A stretch of DNA of 5,188 nt from Thermofilaceae archaeon (GTDB taxonomy: Archaea > Thermoproteota > Thermoprotei > Thermofilales > Thermofilaceae), in assembly GCA_027017025.1 (NCBI GenBank), contig JALURH010000072.1:1-5188 (forward strand), written 5' to 3'. Below the pieces are notes generated by a model. The model ran no database searches, was not told where the DNA came from, and was given only the letters and a program-made list of their open reading frames with translations. This document shows, piece after piece, positions 1 to 4,718 of this stretch (positions are counted from its first letter, which is position 1; each line of letters opens with the position of its first letter). A program made the position numbers and the translations under genes.

Positions 1-76
1 TCCTCACACACCCCCACTCCCCCAGCTATTTGCTCGGGGGCTGCCCCTACGCTGGGGGAGTGGGGGTGTGTGAGGA
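1..76. repeat. Perfect 26-bp inverted repeat (long hairpin)
   Basis: Positions 1-26 are the exact reverse complement of positions 51-76, with no mismatch, separated by a 24-nt spacer (27-50). The spacer can itself form a small hairpin, GGGG (37-40) against CCCC (44-47). The arms are very G/C-rich and strand-biased (C-rich left, G-rich right). The left arm begins at the window edge, so the repeat may be longer. As RNA from either strand this would be an exceptionally stable hairpin. It could be part of a structured RNA, a transcription barrier at the end of the operon, or a small palindromic mobile or repetitive element. The pairing is certain and the function is not known. Confidence 0.93.
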
Positions 77-173
77 GGGGTGCCTGGGCTAGCTGTGTGG
101 GCGACCCCGCGACGGAATGATGAAAACATTAGCTAGGGGGAAGCCCAAACCCACCTAATCCCAGCACCCCACA
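77..173 (+). ncRNA. Candidate structured RNA in GC-rich island
   Basis: The segment is closed by a stem of 77-83 with 164-170 (GGGGTGC/GCACCCC) and 85-88 with 160-163 (TGGG/CCCA), leaving only C84 bulged. Inside, mutually competing helices are possible: 89-94 with 131-136 (CTAGCT/AGCTAG), 97-101 with 150-154 (GTGGG/CCCAC), 97-101 with 106-110, and a short AATG/CATT hairpin at 116-130. Pairs such as T98-G109 would be G-U on the plus strand but A-C on the minus strand, a slight hint of plus-strand transcription. The trinucleotide ACA follows the closing stem directly (171-173), as in H/ACA guide RNAs, and ATGATGA at 117-123 resembles a box C/K-turn element. No CTGA box D follows. The family is unrecognised, and both strand and ends are guesses. 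Confidence 0.3.
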
Positions 174-189
174 ATGAGCGAACCCCCAC

Positions 190-195
190 AAAAAA
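190..195 (-). terminator. Probable T-tract terminator after rpl37ae
   Basis: On the transcribed (minus) strand a run of six T lies about 40 nt past the L37Ae stop codon, after an AT-rich stretch. A minimal 3-bp GCT/AGC stem (196-204) sits just ahead of it. Archaeal RNA polymerase typically stops at U-rich tracts without needing a strong hairpin, so this is the likely end of the operon transcript. The large G/C-rich hairpin at 1-76 lies further downstream and could act as a backup barrier. The T run is seen directly; the terminator role is inferred. Confidence 0.45.
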
Positions 196-236
196 GCTAA
201 CAGCATTGCATCAATATTAGCACATAATTATTCTAA

Positions 237-509
237 TTATTTTAGCCCCATTTGTTTCAATTCTTCTGGAGTAAAAGTTTTCCCCACCTGTGTTCTAGGA
301 ACCCATGCTCCACCAGCAAATGTATATTTACACTTCCTACACATCCATACTCCCACACTTAATCTCTTTAATGTACCTCTAGCACGACATCGGGGGCATC
401 TATGAGGTGCTCTCATCCTAGCCTCTATTAATGCTACTTTTTTTCGAAGAGTAGATCCATATCTTGCACCAAATCTACCAGCACTGCCAACGGTCTTTGT
501 ACGACCCAT
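237..509 (-). CDS. rpl37ae: Ribosomal protein L37Ae (eL43), zinc-ribbon
   Basis: This 90-residue protein of the large ribosomal subunit binds 23S rRNA through a basic N-terminal region and a C4 zinc ribbon. The ribbon is visible as C38-P-R-C41 and C57-R-K-C60, with the family's aromatic/glycine-rich stretch YTFAGGAW after it. The N-terminus (MGRTKTVGSAGRFGARYG) is typical of the archaeal/eukaryotic family, and the length is normal. The ATG start is supported by an AAGGTG ribosome binding site 7 nt upstream (517-522). The gene follows rrp42 after 47 nt and is the last gene of the cluster here. In many archaea the RNA polymerase subunit gene rpoP comes next; it is not present in the 236 nt that follow. 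A TATA-like CTTATAT (543-549) allows a separate promoter. Assignment is secure. Confidence 0.96.
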   Translation of the reverse strand: MGRTKTVGSAGRFGARYGSTLRKKVALIEARMRAPHRCPRCRARGTLKRLSVGVWMCRKCKYTFAGGAWVPRTQVGKTFTPEELKQMGLK

Positions 510-542
510 TTATCAGCACCTTCATTCTCATGAACTGCATAG

Positions 543-549
543 ATATAAG
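543..549 (-). promoter_or_regulatory. Possible TATA box for rpl37ae
   Basis: The minus strand reads GCTTATATCT in the short gap after rrp42, ending 33 nt before the L37Ae ATG. With the usual ~25-nt archaeal TATA-to-start distance, transcription would begin around position 518, next to the ribosome binding site, giving a very short leader. Such boxes arise easily by chance in AT-rich DNA, so this is a weak candidate for extra expression of the ribosomal protein relative to the exosome genes. Confidence 0.28.
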
Positions 550-556
550 CATTGGC

Positions 557-1363
557 CTAAGTACTTGGCAGAATTTTCCTTAGTTTTGTAGCGGTCTCTA
601 TAGCAATATCTGCTGCTTTTAATATTTCACTAGGTTTAAATCCCTTTTTACCACCTTTCTGTATTCCACAGATATTATCACTTTCATCAACAATGAATGT
701 TATCCTCGCATCTGCTAAGAGCTCTTCCTCATACGAGGGATCAACTAATAGTATATCCTCTATTTTAACTAGCGTTACATAAACTGGCTTTCTTCCTACC
801 GGTAGAGGCTGTTCTTCTTCCTTCAAAATTATATTTTCTCCAGTTATTTCAGTTTTTTTAAGATTTGTTGTCAAAAGCGCTGATAGTGCAGCTAAACCGG
901 AGGCATCAAAAAGATTTCCATTATAGTCTAACGAATATATATCTATGAATATCGTCCAGACTTTTTTCCCAGGAATCAGAACTAATTCATCAAGTCTTAT
1001 GGTTTCAGCACTCCGGAGCCCTCTGTCAATAACTCTAGCCAATTCTATGTCGTCTTCTCCCGGCGGACCGGGTTCGAATATTGGCGAGGCTAAAGGTATG
1101 AGTTCTGCGTTCACGATTTGGACACCTTGGTTAGGAGTGTCCGGAAAAGGTGTACCGATTTCTGCCTTCACGCCAGCTATAACCTTGGTGTCTCCTATAT
1201 GTACAAGTGCTGATCCTTCAGCTTTACCTATGATCCCAGTCTCTATCTTTATTTCCCTATAATCTTCTGGTCCTCTGCCGTCAAGTCTTTCACCTCTTTT
1301 GAGATTACCTAATAGCACATCTCTCTTAAGTAAAGATAATACTTCGCTAGCCTTGGATGACAC
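557..1363 (-). CDS. rrp42: Exosome non-catalytic subunit Rrp42
   Basis: This is an RNase PH-like subunit that alternates with Rrp41 to make the six-membered ring of the archaeal exosome. The 268-residue length fits the family and contains the N-terminal extension followed by ERLDGRGPEDYR (25-36). The phosphate-binding Arg pair of Rrp41 is replaced by E103-D104 in the aligned stretch GEDDIELARVIDRGLR. The two catalytic Asp positions align with E214 and R220. This protein is therefore structural: it completes the Rrp41 active site and helps bind RNA rather than cutting it. The start is GTG at 1361-1363, overlapping the rrp41 TAG stop by one base (TAGTG). AGGTGAG five bases upstream supports it. 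No nearby in-frame ATG gives a better start. Assignment is very secure. Confidence 0.96.
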   Translation of the reverse strand: MSSKASEVLSLLKRDVLLGNLKRGERLDGRGPEDYREIKIETGIIGKAEGSALVHIGDTKVIAGVKAEIGTPFPDTPNQGVQIVNAELIPLASPIFEPGPPGEDDIELARVIDRGLRSAETIRLDELVLIPGKKVWTIFIDIYSLDYNGNLFDASGLAALSALLTTNLKKTEITGENIILKEEEQPLPVGRKPVYVTLVKIEDILLVDPSYEEELLADARITFIVDESDNICGIQKGGKKGFKPSEILKAADIAIETATKLRKILPST

Positions 1364-2100
1364 TATATCTCACCTATTTCAGCCACCTTAAGATACTTTC
1401 TTTTTAAAGCCTGTTTCTGTTCCTCATAAATTTTCTTGATAGCATCATTAGCTAATTTGAATGCCTCTTTTAACTCTTCTGCAGTAAATCTACCATCTGC
1501 TTGAAACAAAGTAACATATCCTAATTGTGGCATCATAGCAATAGGCATATCGCCCTCTCCATACTGGTCTTCTAGGCCATTAAGATCTACAACAAGTAGC
1601 CCCTCCACCTTCCCAATCGCTATAGCGGTTACTAAATCCCGCATGGGAATGCCAGCATCTGCTAAAGCTACAGAAGCTGCAGTAATACTAGCTGTCCTGG
1701 TTCCTCCATCAGCCTCTAGAACCTCTATAAATACATCGATTGCTGTTCGAGGATATTCTTCCAAAAATATTGCGGGCTCTAAGGCCTCTCTTATCACTTT
1801 TGATAATTCGATTTCCCTACGTGTAGGCGAAGGAGTTTTTCTTTCTTCTACAGAAAAGGGAGCCATCGAATATCTACATCTTAGGAGTGCTCTATCAGCT
1901 AATGCTTGATGCTTTGGATATACTTCGCGTGGACCGTAAACTGCAACGATTATCTTATTATTCCCCAATTCTATATATGCGGAACCATCAGCATTTTTTA
2001 ATACACCAGATTCTATCTTCACCTTCCTTATCTCATGTGGCAGTCTTCCATCTATTCTCCTTCCATTTTCATCAATTAGTTTAATCGGTGAAATTTTCAT
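1363..2100 (-). CDS. rrp41: Exosome catalytic subunit Rrp41
   Basis: This is the active RNase PH-type subunit of the archaeal exosome. It removes nucleotides from RNA 3' ends using phosphate, and runs in reverse to add heteropolymeric tails. The 245-residue protein carries the family opening RRIDGRLPHEIR (14-25), the phosphate-binding Arg pair R94-R95 in PTRREIELS, the glycine-rich GTRTAS loop (133-138), and the metal/catalytic acids D178 and D184 in EDQYGEGDMPIAMMP. By position these correspond to D182 and D188 of the Sulfolobus solfataricus enzyme. Everything needed for activity appears intact. The ATG start overlaps the rrp4 TGA stop as ATGA and has GGGAGGT (2107-2113) 6 nt upstream, so translation is probably coupled to rrp4. 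It pairs with Rrp42 to form the ring capped by Rrp4. Assignment is very secure. Confidence 0.97.
   Translation of the reverse strand: MKISPIKLIDENGRRIDGRLPHEIRKVKIESGVLKNADGSAYIELGNNKIIVAVYGPREVYPKHQALADRALLRCRYSMAPFSVEERKTPSPTRREIELSKVIREALEPAIFLEEYPRTAIDVFIEVLEADGGTRTASITAASVALADAGIPMRDLVTAIAIGKVEGLLVVDLNGLEDQYGEGDMPIAMMPQLGYVTLFQADGRFTAEELKEAFKLANDAIKKIYEEQKQALKRKYLKVAEIGEI
1369..1375 (-). promoter_or_regulatory. Ribosome binding site fixing the GTG start of rrp42
   Basis: AGGTGAG on the minus strand matches the anti-Shine-Dalgarno of archaeal 16S rRNA and sits 5 nt before the GTG codon. It lies within the last codons of rrp41, so rrp42 translation probably follows termination of rrp41 directly. 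Confidence 0.75.
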
Positions 2101-2804
2101 TGCTTTACCTCCCTTAGCTTTTCTTCTATAAATATCTTTACTCTATCTGTTAAGCCTGTAGTATGAGCTTCTTTCTCTATCATCTTTATTACCAAGGTTG
2201 AGATCCCCTCCTTTAGAGGATTCTTGCCTACGACAATGACCCTACCATTTTTTCCTACAATAATATCTACATCAAGCATGTCCTTTATCATACTAATCAT
2301 GGATCCCTTCTTGCCTATAAGTCTAGGTATTTTGCTGGGATCTATTTCAACCATTGTACCCTTAGTAACTTTACCCAGTTTTGATTCCTTTATTGTCAAC
2401 AAAGGGTCTCTTGTAAAATCAAAGGCTATTACCTTTGCAATAATAATATCTCCTACATCAAGAATTTGAGATAAACTATTTCTCGATATCGATGTGGGCT
2501 TTGAAAAAACCTCGGTAACCTGCAATATAGCTGTATAGGGTGAGTTTATATCAACTGTCCAATTTGTTAGCCCAACATCAATAACCTTACCTATGACAAT
2601 ATCTCCCACTTCTGGAATATATTTTCCCTTTAGAGAGATTACCTTTATTCTCTTATTTTCTTCATCAACCTCTACTAGACCTAAAACCTTTGAGTAGTAT
2701 CTTTTATTAATACAATAGACTTTGCCCTCAACTACATATTTCCCTTCATCTATGATGAGTTCTCCCGGCACAACTATCTGTTTATGTTTTATATACAATG
2801 TCAA
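2097..2804 (-). CDS. rrp4: Exosome RNA-binding cap subunit Rrp4 (S1 + KH)
   Basis: Rrp4 sits on top of the Rrp41-Rrp42 ring and guides RNA into the channel. The 235-residue protein shows the usual three parts: an N-terminal domain with VVPGELI (11-17), an S1 RNA-binding domain (about 62-138, starting KYIPEVGDIVIGKVIDVG), and a KH domain (about 145-210) with the loop I163-GKKG-S and the strand NGRVIVVG (186-193). The start is TTG at 2802-2804. AAAGGTGA (2812-2819) lies 7 nt upstream, and no in-frame ATG or GTG exists back to the preceding gene. An ATG at 2809-2811 directly abuts the binding site but is in another frame and stops after nine codons. The gene follows sdo1 by 40 nt and overlaps rrp41 by four bases. 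Family assignment is secure; the start is likely. Confidence 0.95.
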   Translation of the reverse strand: MTLYIKHKQIVVPGELIIDEGKYVVEGKVYCINKRYYSKVLGLVEVDEENKRIKVISLKGKYIPEVGDIVIGKVIDVGLTNWTVDINSPYTAILQVTEVFSKPTSISRNSLSQILDVGDIIIAKVIAFDFTRDPLLTIKESKLGKVTKGTMVEIDPSKIPRLIGKKGSMISMIKDMLDVDIIVGKNGRVIVVGKNPLKEGISTLVIKMIEKEAHTTGLTDRVKIFIEEKLREVKQ

Positions 2805-2811
2805 AATGCAT

Positions 2812-2819
2812 TCACCTTT
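2812..2819 (-). promoter_or_regulatory. Ribosome binding site deciding the TTG start of rrp4
   Basis: AAAGGTGA on the minus strand is a strong Shine-Dalgarno match with a 7-nt spacer to TTG, the same spacing as the psmA and rpl37ae sites. The ATG immediately after it has no spacer and is out of frame, which argues for the TTG as the true start. Confidence 0.7.
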
Positions 2820-2844
2820 GTAATAGAACCCGAAATTAGGTATT

Positions 2845-3543
2845 CTAGACTGTCTTTAATATTTTAACCTCTCCTTTACCCCGTGTTACCTCATTAACCC
2901 TATTTACTAGAATTTCTTGCATACCAGCCGGAATCTCTAGTTCTGCAATCCATGTTCCATCACTTAGATAGGTGTCACGTATGATTTTTCCAAGCTTGGA
3001 CAGGGGACCGTATACTCTGCCAATATATTTAGGAGGGATCTTTACAGCTACAATAGATTTAGCAATTTTGAGGGGAAGAATGGGTCTCAAAGCTTTAATA
3101 ACAGTATTTATTTGTACTTCAATAGGTTTTAATGGATCAATTCCTATCCTTGCTTCTTGCATAGCTAATTCTATTCTTTTTGGAGGGTGAGGGAGCCCTG
3201 TTCTAGGATCTATAGTGTTTCGTGCTAAGAAATCTATTATTTGTCTTTTCTTAGCTTCAATAAGCTCTTTTCTTTGTTCCGAGGTTAGGAGAAGTTCCCC
3301 CTCTTTTAGTATTAGCTCAGCCACCCTATAGACATCATCTGTGCCGAAGACTTTTCTTAAATCGCTTTCTGAAGCTTTGAGTCCTTGTCTGACATCATAG
3401 TAGATAAATTCTCCTTCAAGTATTTCGTAGATATCTATCTTTTCACCGTTTCTATAACGCCATGCTTTATCCACATTAACCAGTATTTCAAATCGTTTAC
3501 CATATTTTTCCAATCTCGCTACGGTAATTTTCTTCTTCGACAT
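2845..3543 (-). CDS. sdo1: Ribosome maturation protein SBDS (Sdo1 homologue)
   Basis: This is the archaeal homologue of the Shwachman-Bodian-Diamond protein. In eukaryotes SBDS works with the GTPase EFL1 to release the anti-association factor eIF6 from the 60S subunit; in archaea a comparable role with the EF-2 and aIF6 machinery is inferred. The 232 residues show three domains: the N-terminal FYSH domain (about 1-85, with ARLEKYGKRFEI and a DVRQGLKAS segment), the helical middle domain (about 86-160) with the diagnostic NTIDPRTGLPHPPKRIE (109-125), and a ferredoxin-like C-terminal domain (about 161-232). The length is standard. The ATG start lies 23 nt after psmA and has only a partial Shine-Dalgarno (TGATGAG), weaker than its neighbours. 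Placement between proteasome and exosome genes is the conserved archaeal arrangement. Assignment is very secure. Confidence 0.96.
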   Translation of the reverse strand: MSKKKITVARLEKYGKRFEILVNVDKAWRYRNGEKIDIYEILEGEFIYYDVRQGLKASESDLRKVFGTDDVYRVAELILKEGELLLTSEQRKELIEAKKRQIIDFLARNTIDPRTGLPHPPKRIELAMQEARIGIDPLKPIEVQINTVIKALRPILPLKIAKSIVAVKIPPKYIGRVYGPLSKLGKIIRDTYLSDGTWIAELEIPAGMQEILVNRVNEVTRGKGEVKILKTV

Positions 3544-3566
3544 GATCTCATCAAATAAAACAAGGG

Positions 3567-4277
3567 TTAGAGCTTAGATATGTATTCCCTTACTTCATCC
3601 TTTGATAGAATCCTAAATAATTGATCCTCTATATTGATAATAGCTACCTCAATATTTTCAGATCTGAATTCGTTCTCCATAGCGTTTCTTAAAGATCTTA
3701 AAGCAAGTAATATGGCCTCTTCAAGTGTTATTTCATCATGATAATCCTTTTCTAGAATCTCAAAGGCTCTTTGAGCTCCAGCACCAACTGCTCTAGCTTT
3801 ACACACCATGTAGTTGCCTCCAGGGTCGGTTTGAATAAGCTGGGGACCTTTTTTATCTACACCGGCGAAAAGAAATGCTACACCGAAGGGTCTAACTCCT
3901 CCATGTTGTGTATATGCTTGTTTTATATCGCAAATTTTCTTTGCAAGCAATTCTACAAGTATTTTTTCTCCATATACCAATCTATGGATTTGTGCATATA
4001 TTCTTGCTTGATCTATTAAAACACGTGCATCACCGAATAATCCTGCGAAGGCTAAACCTATGTGATCATCAATTTTCTTTATTTTCTCTGTTCCCTCAAC
4101 AAGTGGTGAAGGGCTTCTTTTCTCAACTGCTAGAACCACTCCATCCACAGCCTTTATTCCTAAAGCAGTCATACCTCTCTTTACAGCTTCAAAAGCATAT
4201 TCAACCTGGTAGAGCCTTCCCTCAGGGCTGAAAATTGTTATAGCTCTGTCATAACCCATACCGGGCGGTGTAAACAT
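3567..4277 (-). CDS. psmA: Proteasome alpha subunit
   Basis: This is the structural alpha subunit of the 20S proteasome. Seven copies form each outer ring, which gates entry and docks the ATPase regulator. The 236-residue protein has the gate motif G8-YDR-A at its N-terminus and the family signature FSPEGRLYQVEYAFEAVKRG (16-35). It also has HGGVRPFGVAFLFAG (125-139) and TDPGGNY (150-156). Residues K65, G79 and L80 match the Thermoplasma alpha-subunit pocket (K66, G80, L81) that receives the C-terminal HbYX motif of the regulator, so ATPase docking is probably conserved. There is no catalytic N-terminal Thr, as expected for alpha; the beta subunit genes are not in the window. The ATG start has a GAGGTGAT site 7 nt upstream. 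A 126-nt gap with a TATA-like element precedes it. Assignment is very secure. Confidence 0.97.
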   Translation of the reverse strand: MFTPPGMGYDRAITIFSPEGRLYQVEYAFEAVKRGMTALGIKAVDGVVLAVEKRSPSPLVEGTEKIKKIDDHIGLAFAGLFGDARVLIDQARIYAQIHRLVYGEKILVELLAKKICDIKQAYTQHGGVRPFGVAFLFAGVDKKGPQLIQTDPGGNYMVCKARAVGAGAQRAFEILEKDYHDEITLEEAILLALRSLRNAMENEFRSENIEVAIINIEDQLFRILSKDEVREYISKL

Positions 4278-4284
4278 GGATTAT

Positions 4285-4292
4285 ATCACCTC
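4285..4292 (-). promoter_or_regulatory. Consensus ribosome binding site of psmA
   Basis: GAGGTGAT on the minus strand is complementary to the archaeal 16S rRNA 3' end and lies 7 nt before the ATG. It is the longest Shine-Dalgarno match in the window, consistent with strong translation of the proteasome subunit. Confidence 0.8.
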
Positions 4293-4315
4293 TTTTAAGC
4301 CTATATTATGGGAGC

Positions 4316-4323
4316 TATAAAAG
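4316..4323 (-). promoter_or_regulatory. Putative TATA box upstream of psmA
   Basis: The minus strand reads AAACTTTTATAG. CTTTTATA fits the archaeal TATA box, with an A-rich BRE-like stretch before it. It ends 38 nt before the psmA ATG. A start site about 25 nt downstream would fall near 4292-4295, just ahead of the ribosome binding site, giving a short leader. It lies in the largest intergenic gap of the cluster (4278-4403), which supports a separate psmA promoter. There is no transcript evidence. Confidence 0.48.
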
Positions 4324-4358
4324 TTTAAGTCTATTATTCCATACTCTTATATTCCTTG

Positions 4359-4370
4359 TTTTCATGAAAA
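4359..4370. promoter_or_regulatory. 12-bp perfect palindrome upstream of psmA promoter
   Basis: TTTTCATGAAAA is a perfect palindrome about 35 bp upstream of the candidate psmA TATA box. Dyad sites of this size are typical of dimeric archaeal regulators acting from upstream, but a 12-bp palindrome in AT-rich DNA can also occur by chance. No regulator is identifiable here. Confidence 0.25.
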
Positions 4371-4403
4371 TTACTAAATTTGGCCACAATTTCAGCTAGA
4401 TTA

Positions 4404-4718
4404 TCACGTTCTAAATATCTGTCTTTTTGGTAAACTCTCCCAGATTCTTTTGGCTTTTCTCAAAGTACCAGTAACTTTCATTATACTTATTTCATCCATA
4501 GAGAAGATTAGCGAGGCTCTAATGAGTAAAACACCCTTCTCCGAAGTTCTTATTACTGCGCTATTTTCTTTTATTACAATAACTCTGGGTAAAGCCTCCG
4601 CTAATCCAAATATTCCAAAATACCTGGTAATTAGTTTCTCCAGATATTCCTCTAATTCCTCTTTTTCAAATTTCTTATTAAGTTTCAGCACCATATATCT
4701 AACTCTTTTCGCATTCAT
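4404..4718 (-). CDS. rnp2: RNase P protein component 2 (Pop5)
   Basis: This is a protein subunit of archaeal RNase P, the ribozyme that trims tRNA 5' leaders. Pop5 pairs with Rpp30 and supports the catalytic domain of the RNase P RNA. The 104-residue protein, at the short end for the family, shows the Pop5 pattern: an N-terminal R-x-RY (R5-V-R-Y8), RYFGIFGLAEA (32-42), AVIR (54-57), IRASL (66-70) and TGTLRKAK (83-90). The ATG start is fixed by an in-frame TAG only nine bases upstream (4728-4730); the next in-frame ATG would cut off the conserved R-x-RY. A GAGGTG site lies upstream at 4731-4736 with a longer spacer (12 nt) than in neighbouring genes. The gene overlaps rnp3 by 20 nt, matching the physical pairing of the products. 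Family assignment is strong. Confidence 0.9.
   Translation of the reverse strand: MNAKRVRYMVLKLNKKFEKEELEEYLEKLITRYFGIFGLAEALPRVIVIKENSAVIRTSEKGVLLIRASLIFSMDEISIMKVTGTLRKAKRIWESLPKRQIFRT

Noticed and set aside
117..123. ATGATGA as box C of a C/D-box guide RNA
   Set aside because: It matches the box C consensus, but no CTGA box D or D' follows at a workable distance on the plus strand, so a C/D guide is not supported.
1..180. SRP RNA or RNase P RNA
   Set aside because: The conserved SRP helix 8 GGAAGG...AGCAGC pattern and the RNase P AGGAAAGTCC and ACAGAA elements are absent on both strands.
168..196. tRNA T-arm-like GGTTCG on the minus strand
   Set aside because: The following bases do not complete the conserved T-loop, the G run has no matching C run, and no acceptor or anticodon stem can be built around it.
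225..241. TAATTATT direct repeat separated by one base at the rpl37ae stop codon
   Set aside because: This is a short low-complexity AT repeat, expected by chance in such DNA and partly inside the coding sequence.
475..540. 21-codon frame starting at ATG 538-540 that overlaps the start of rpl37ae
   Set aside because: It has no ribosome binding site of its own, overlaps a well-supported ribosomal protein gene in another frame, and resembles nothing known.
1059..1072. CCCGG-CGGA-CCGGG inverted repeat within rrp42
   Set aside because: It simply encodes the proline/glycine-rich loop (PGPPG) of Rrp42; the stem is short and in-frame coding explains it.
945..2469. Plus-strand open frames lying opposite the exosome genes
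   Set aside because: They are antisense to well-conserved proteins, have no recognisable domains, and show compositions that mirror the minus-strand codons.
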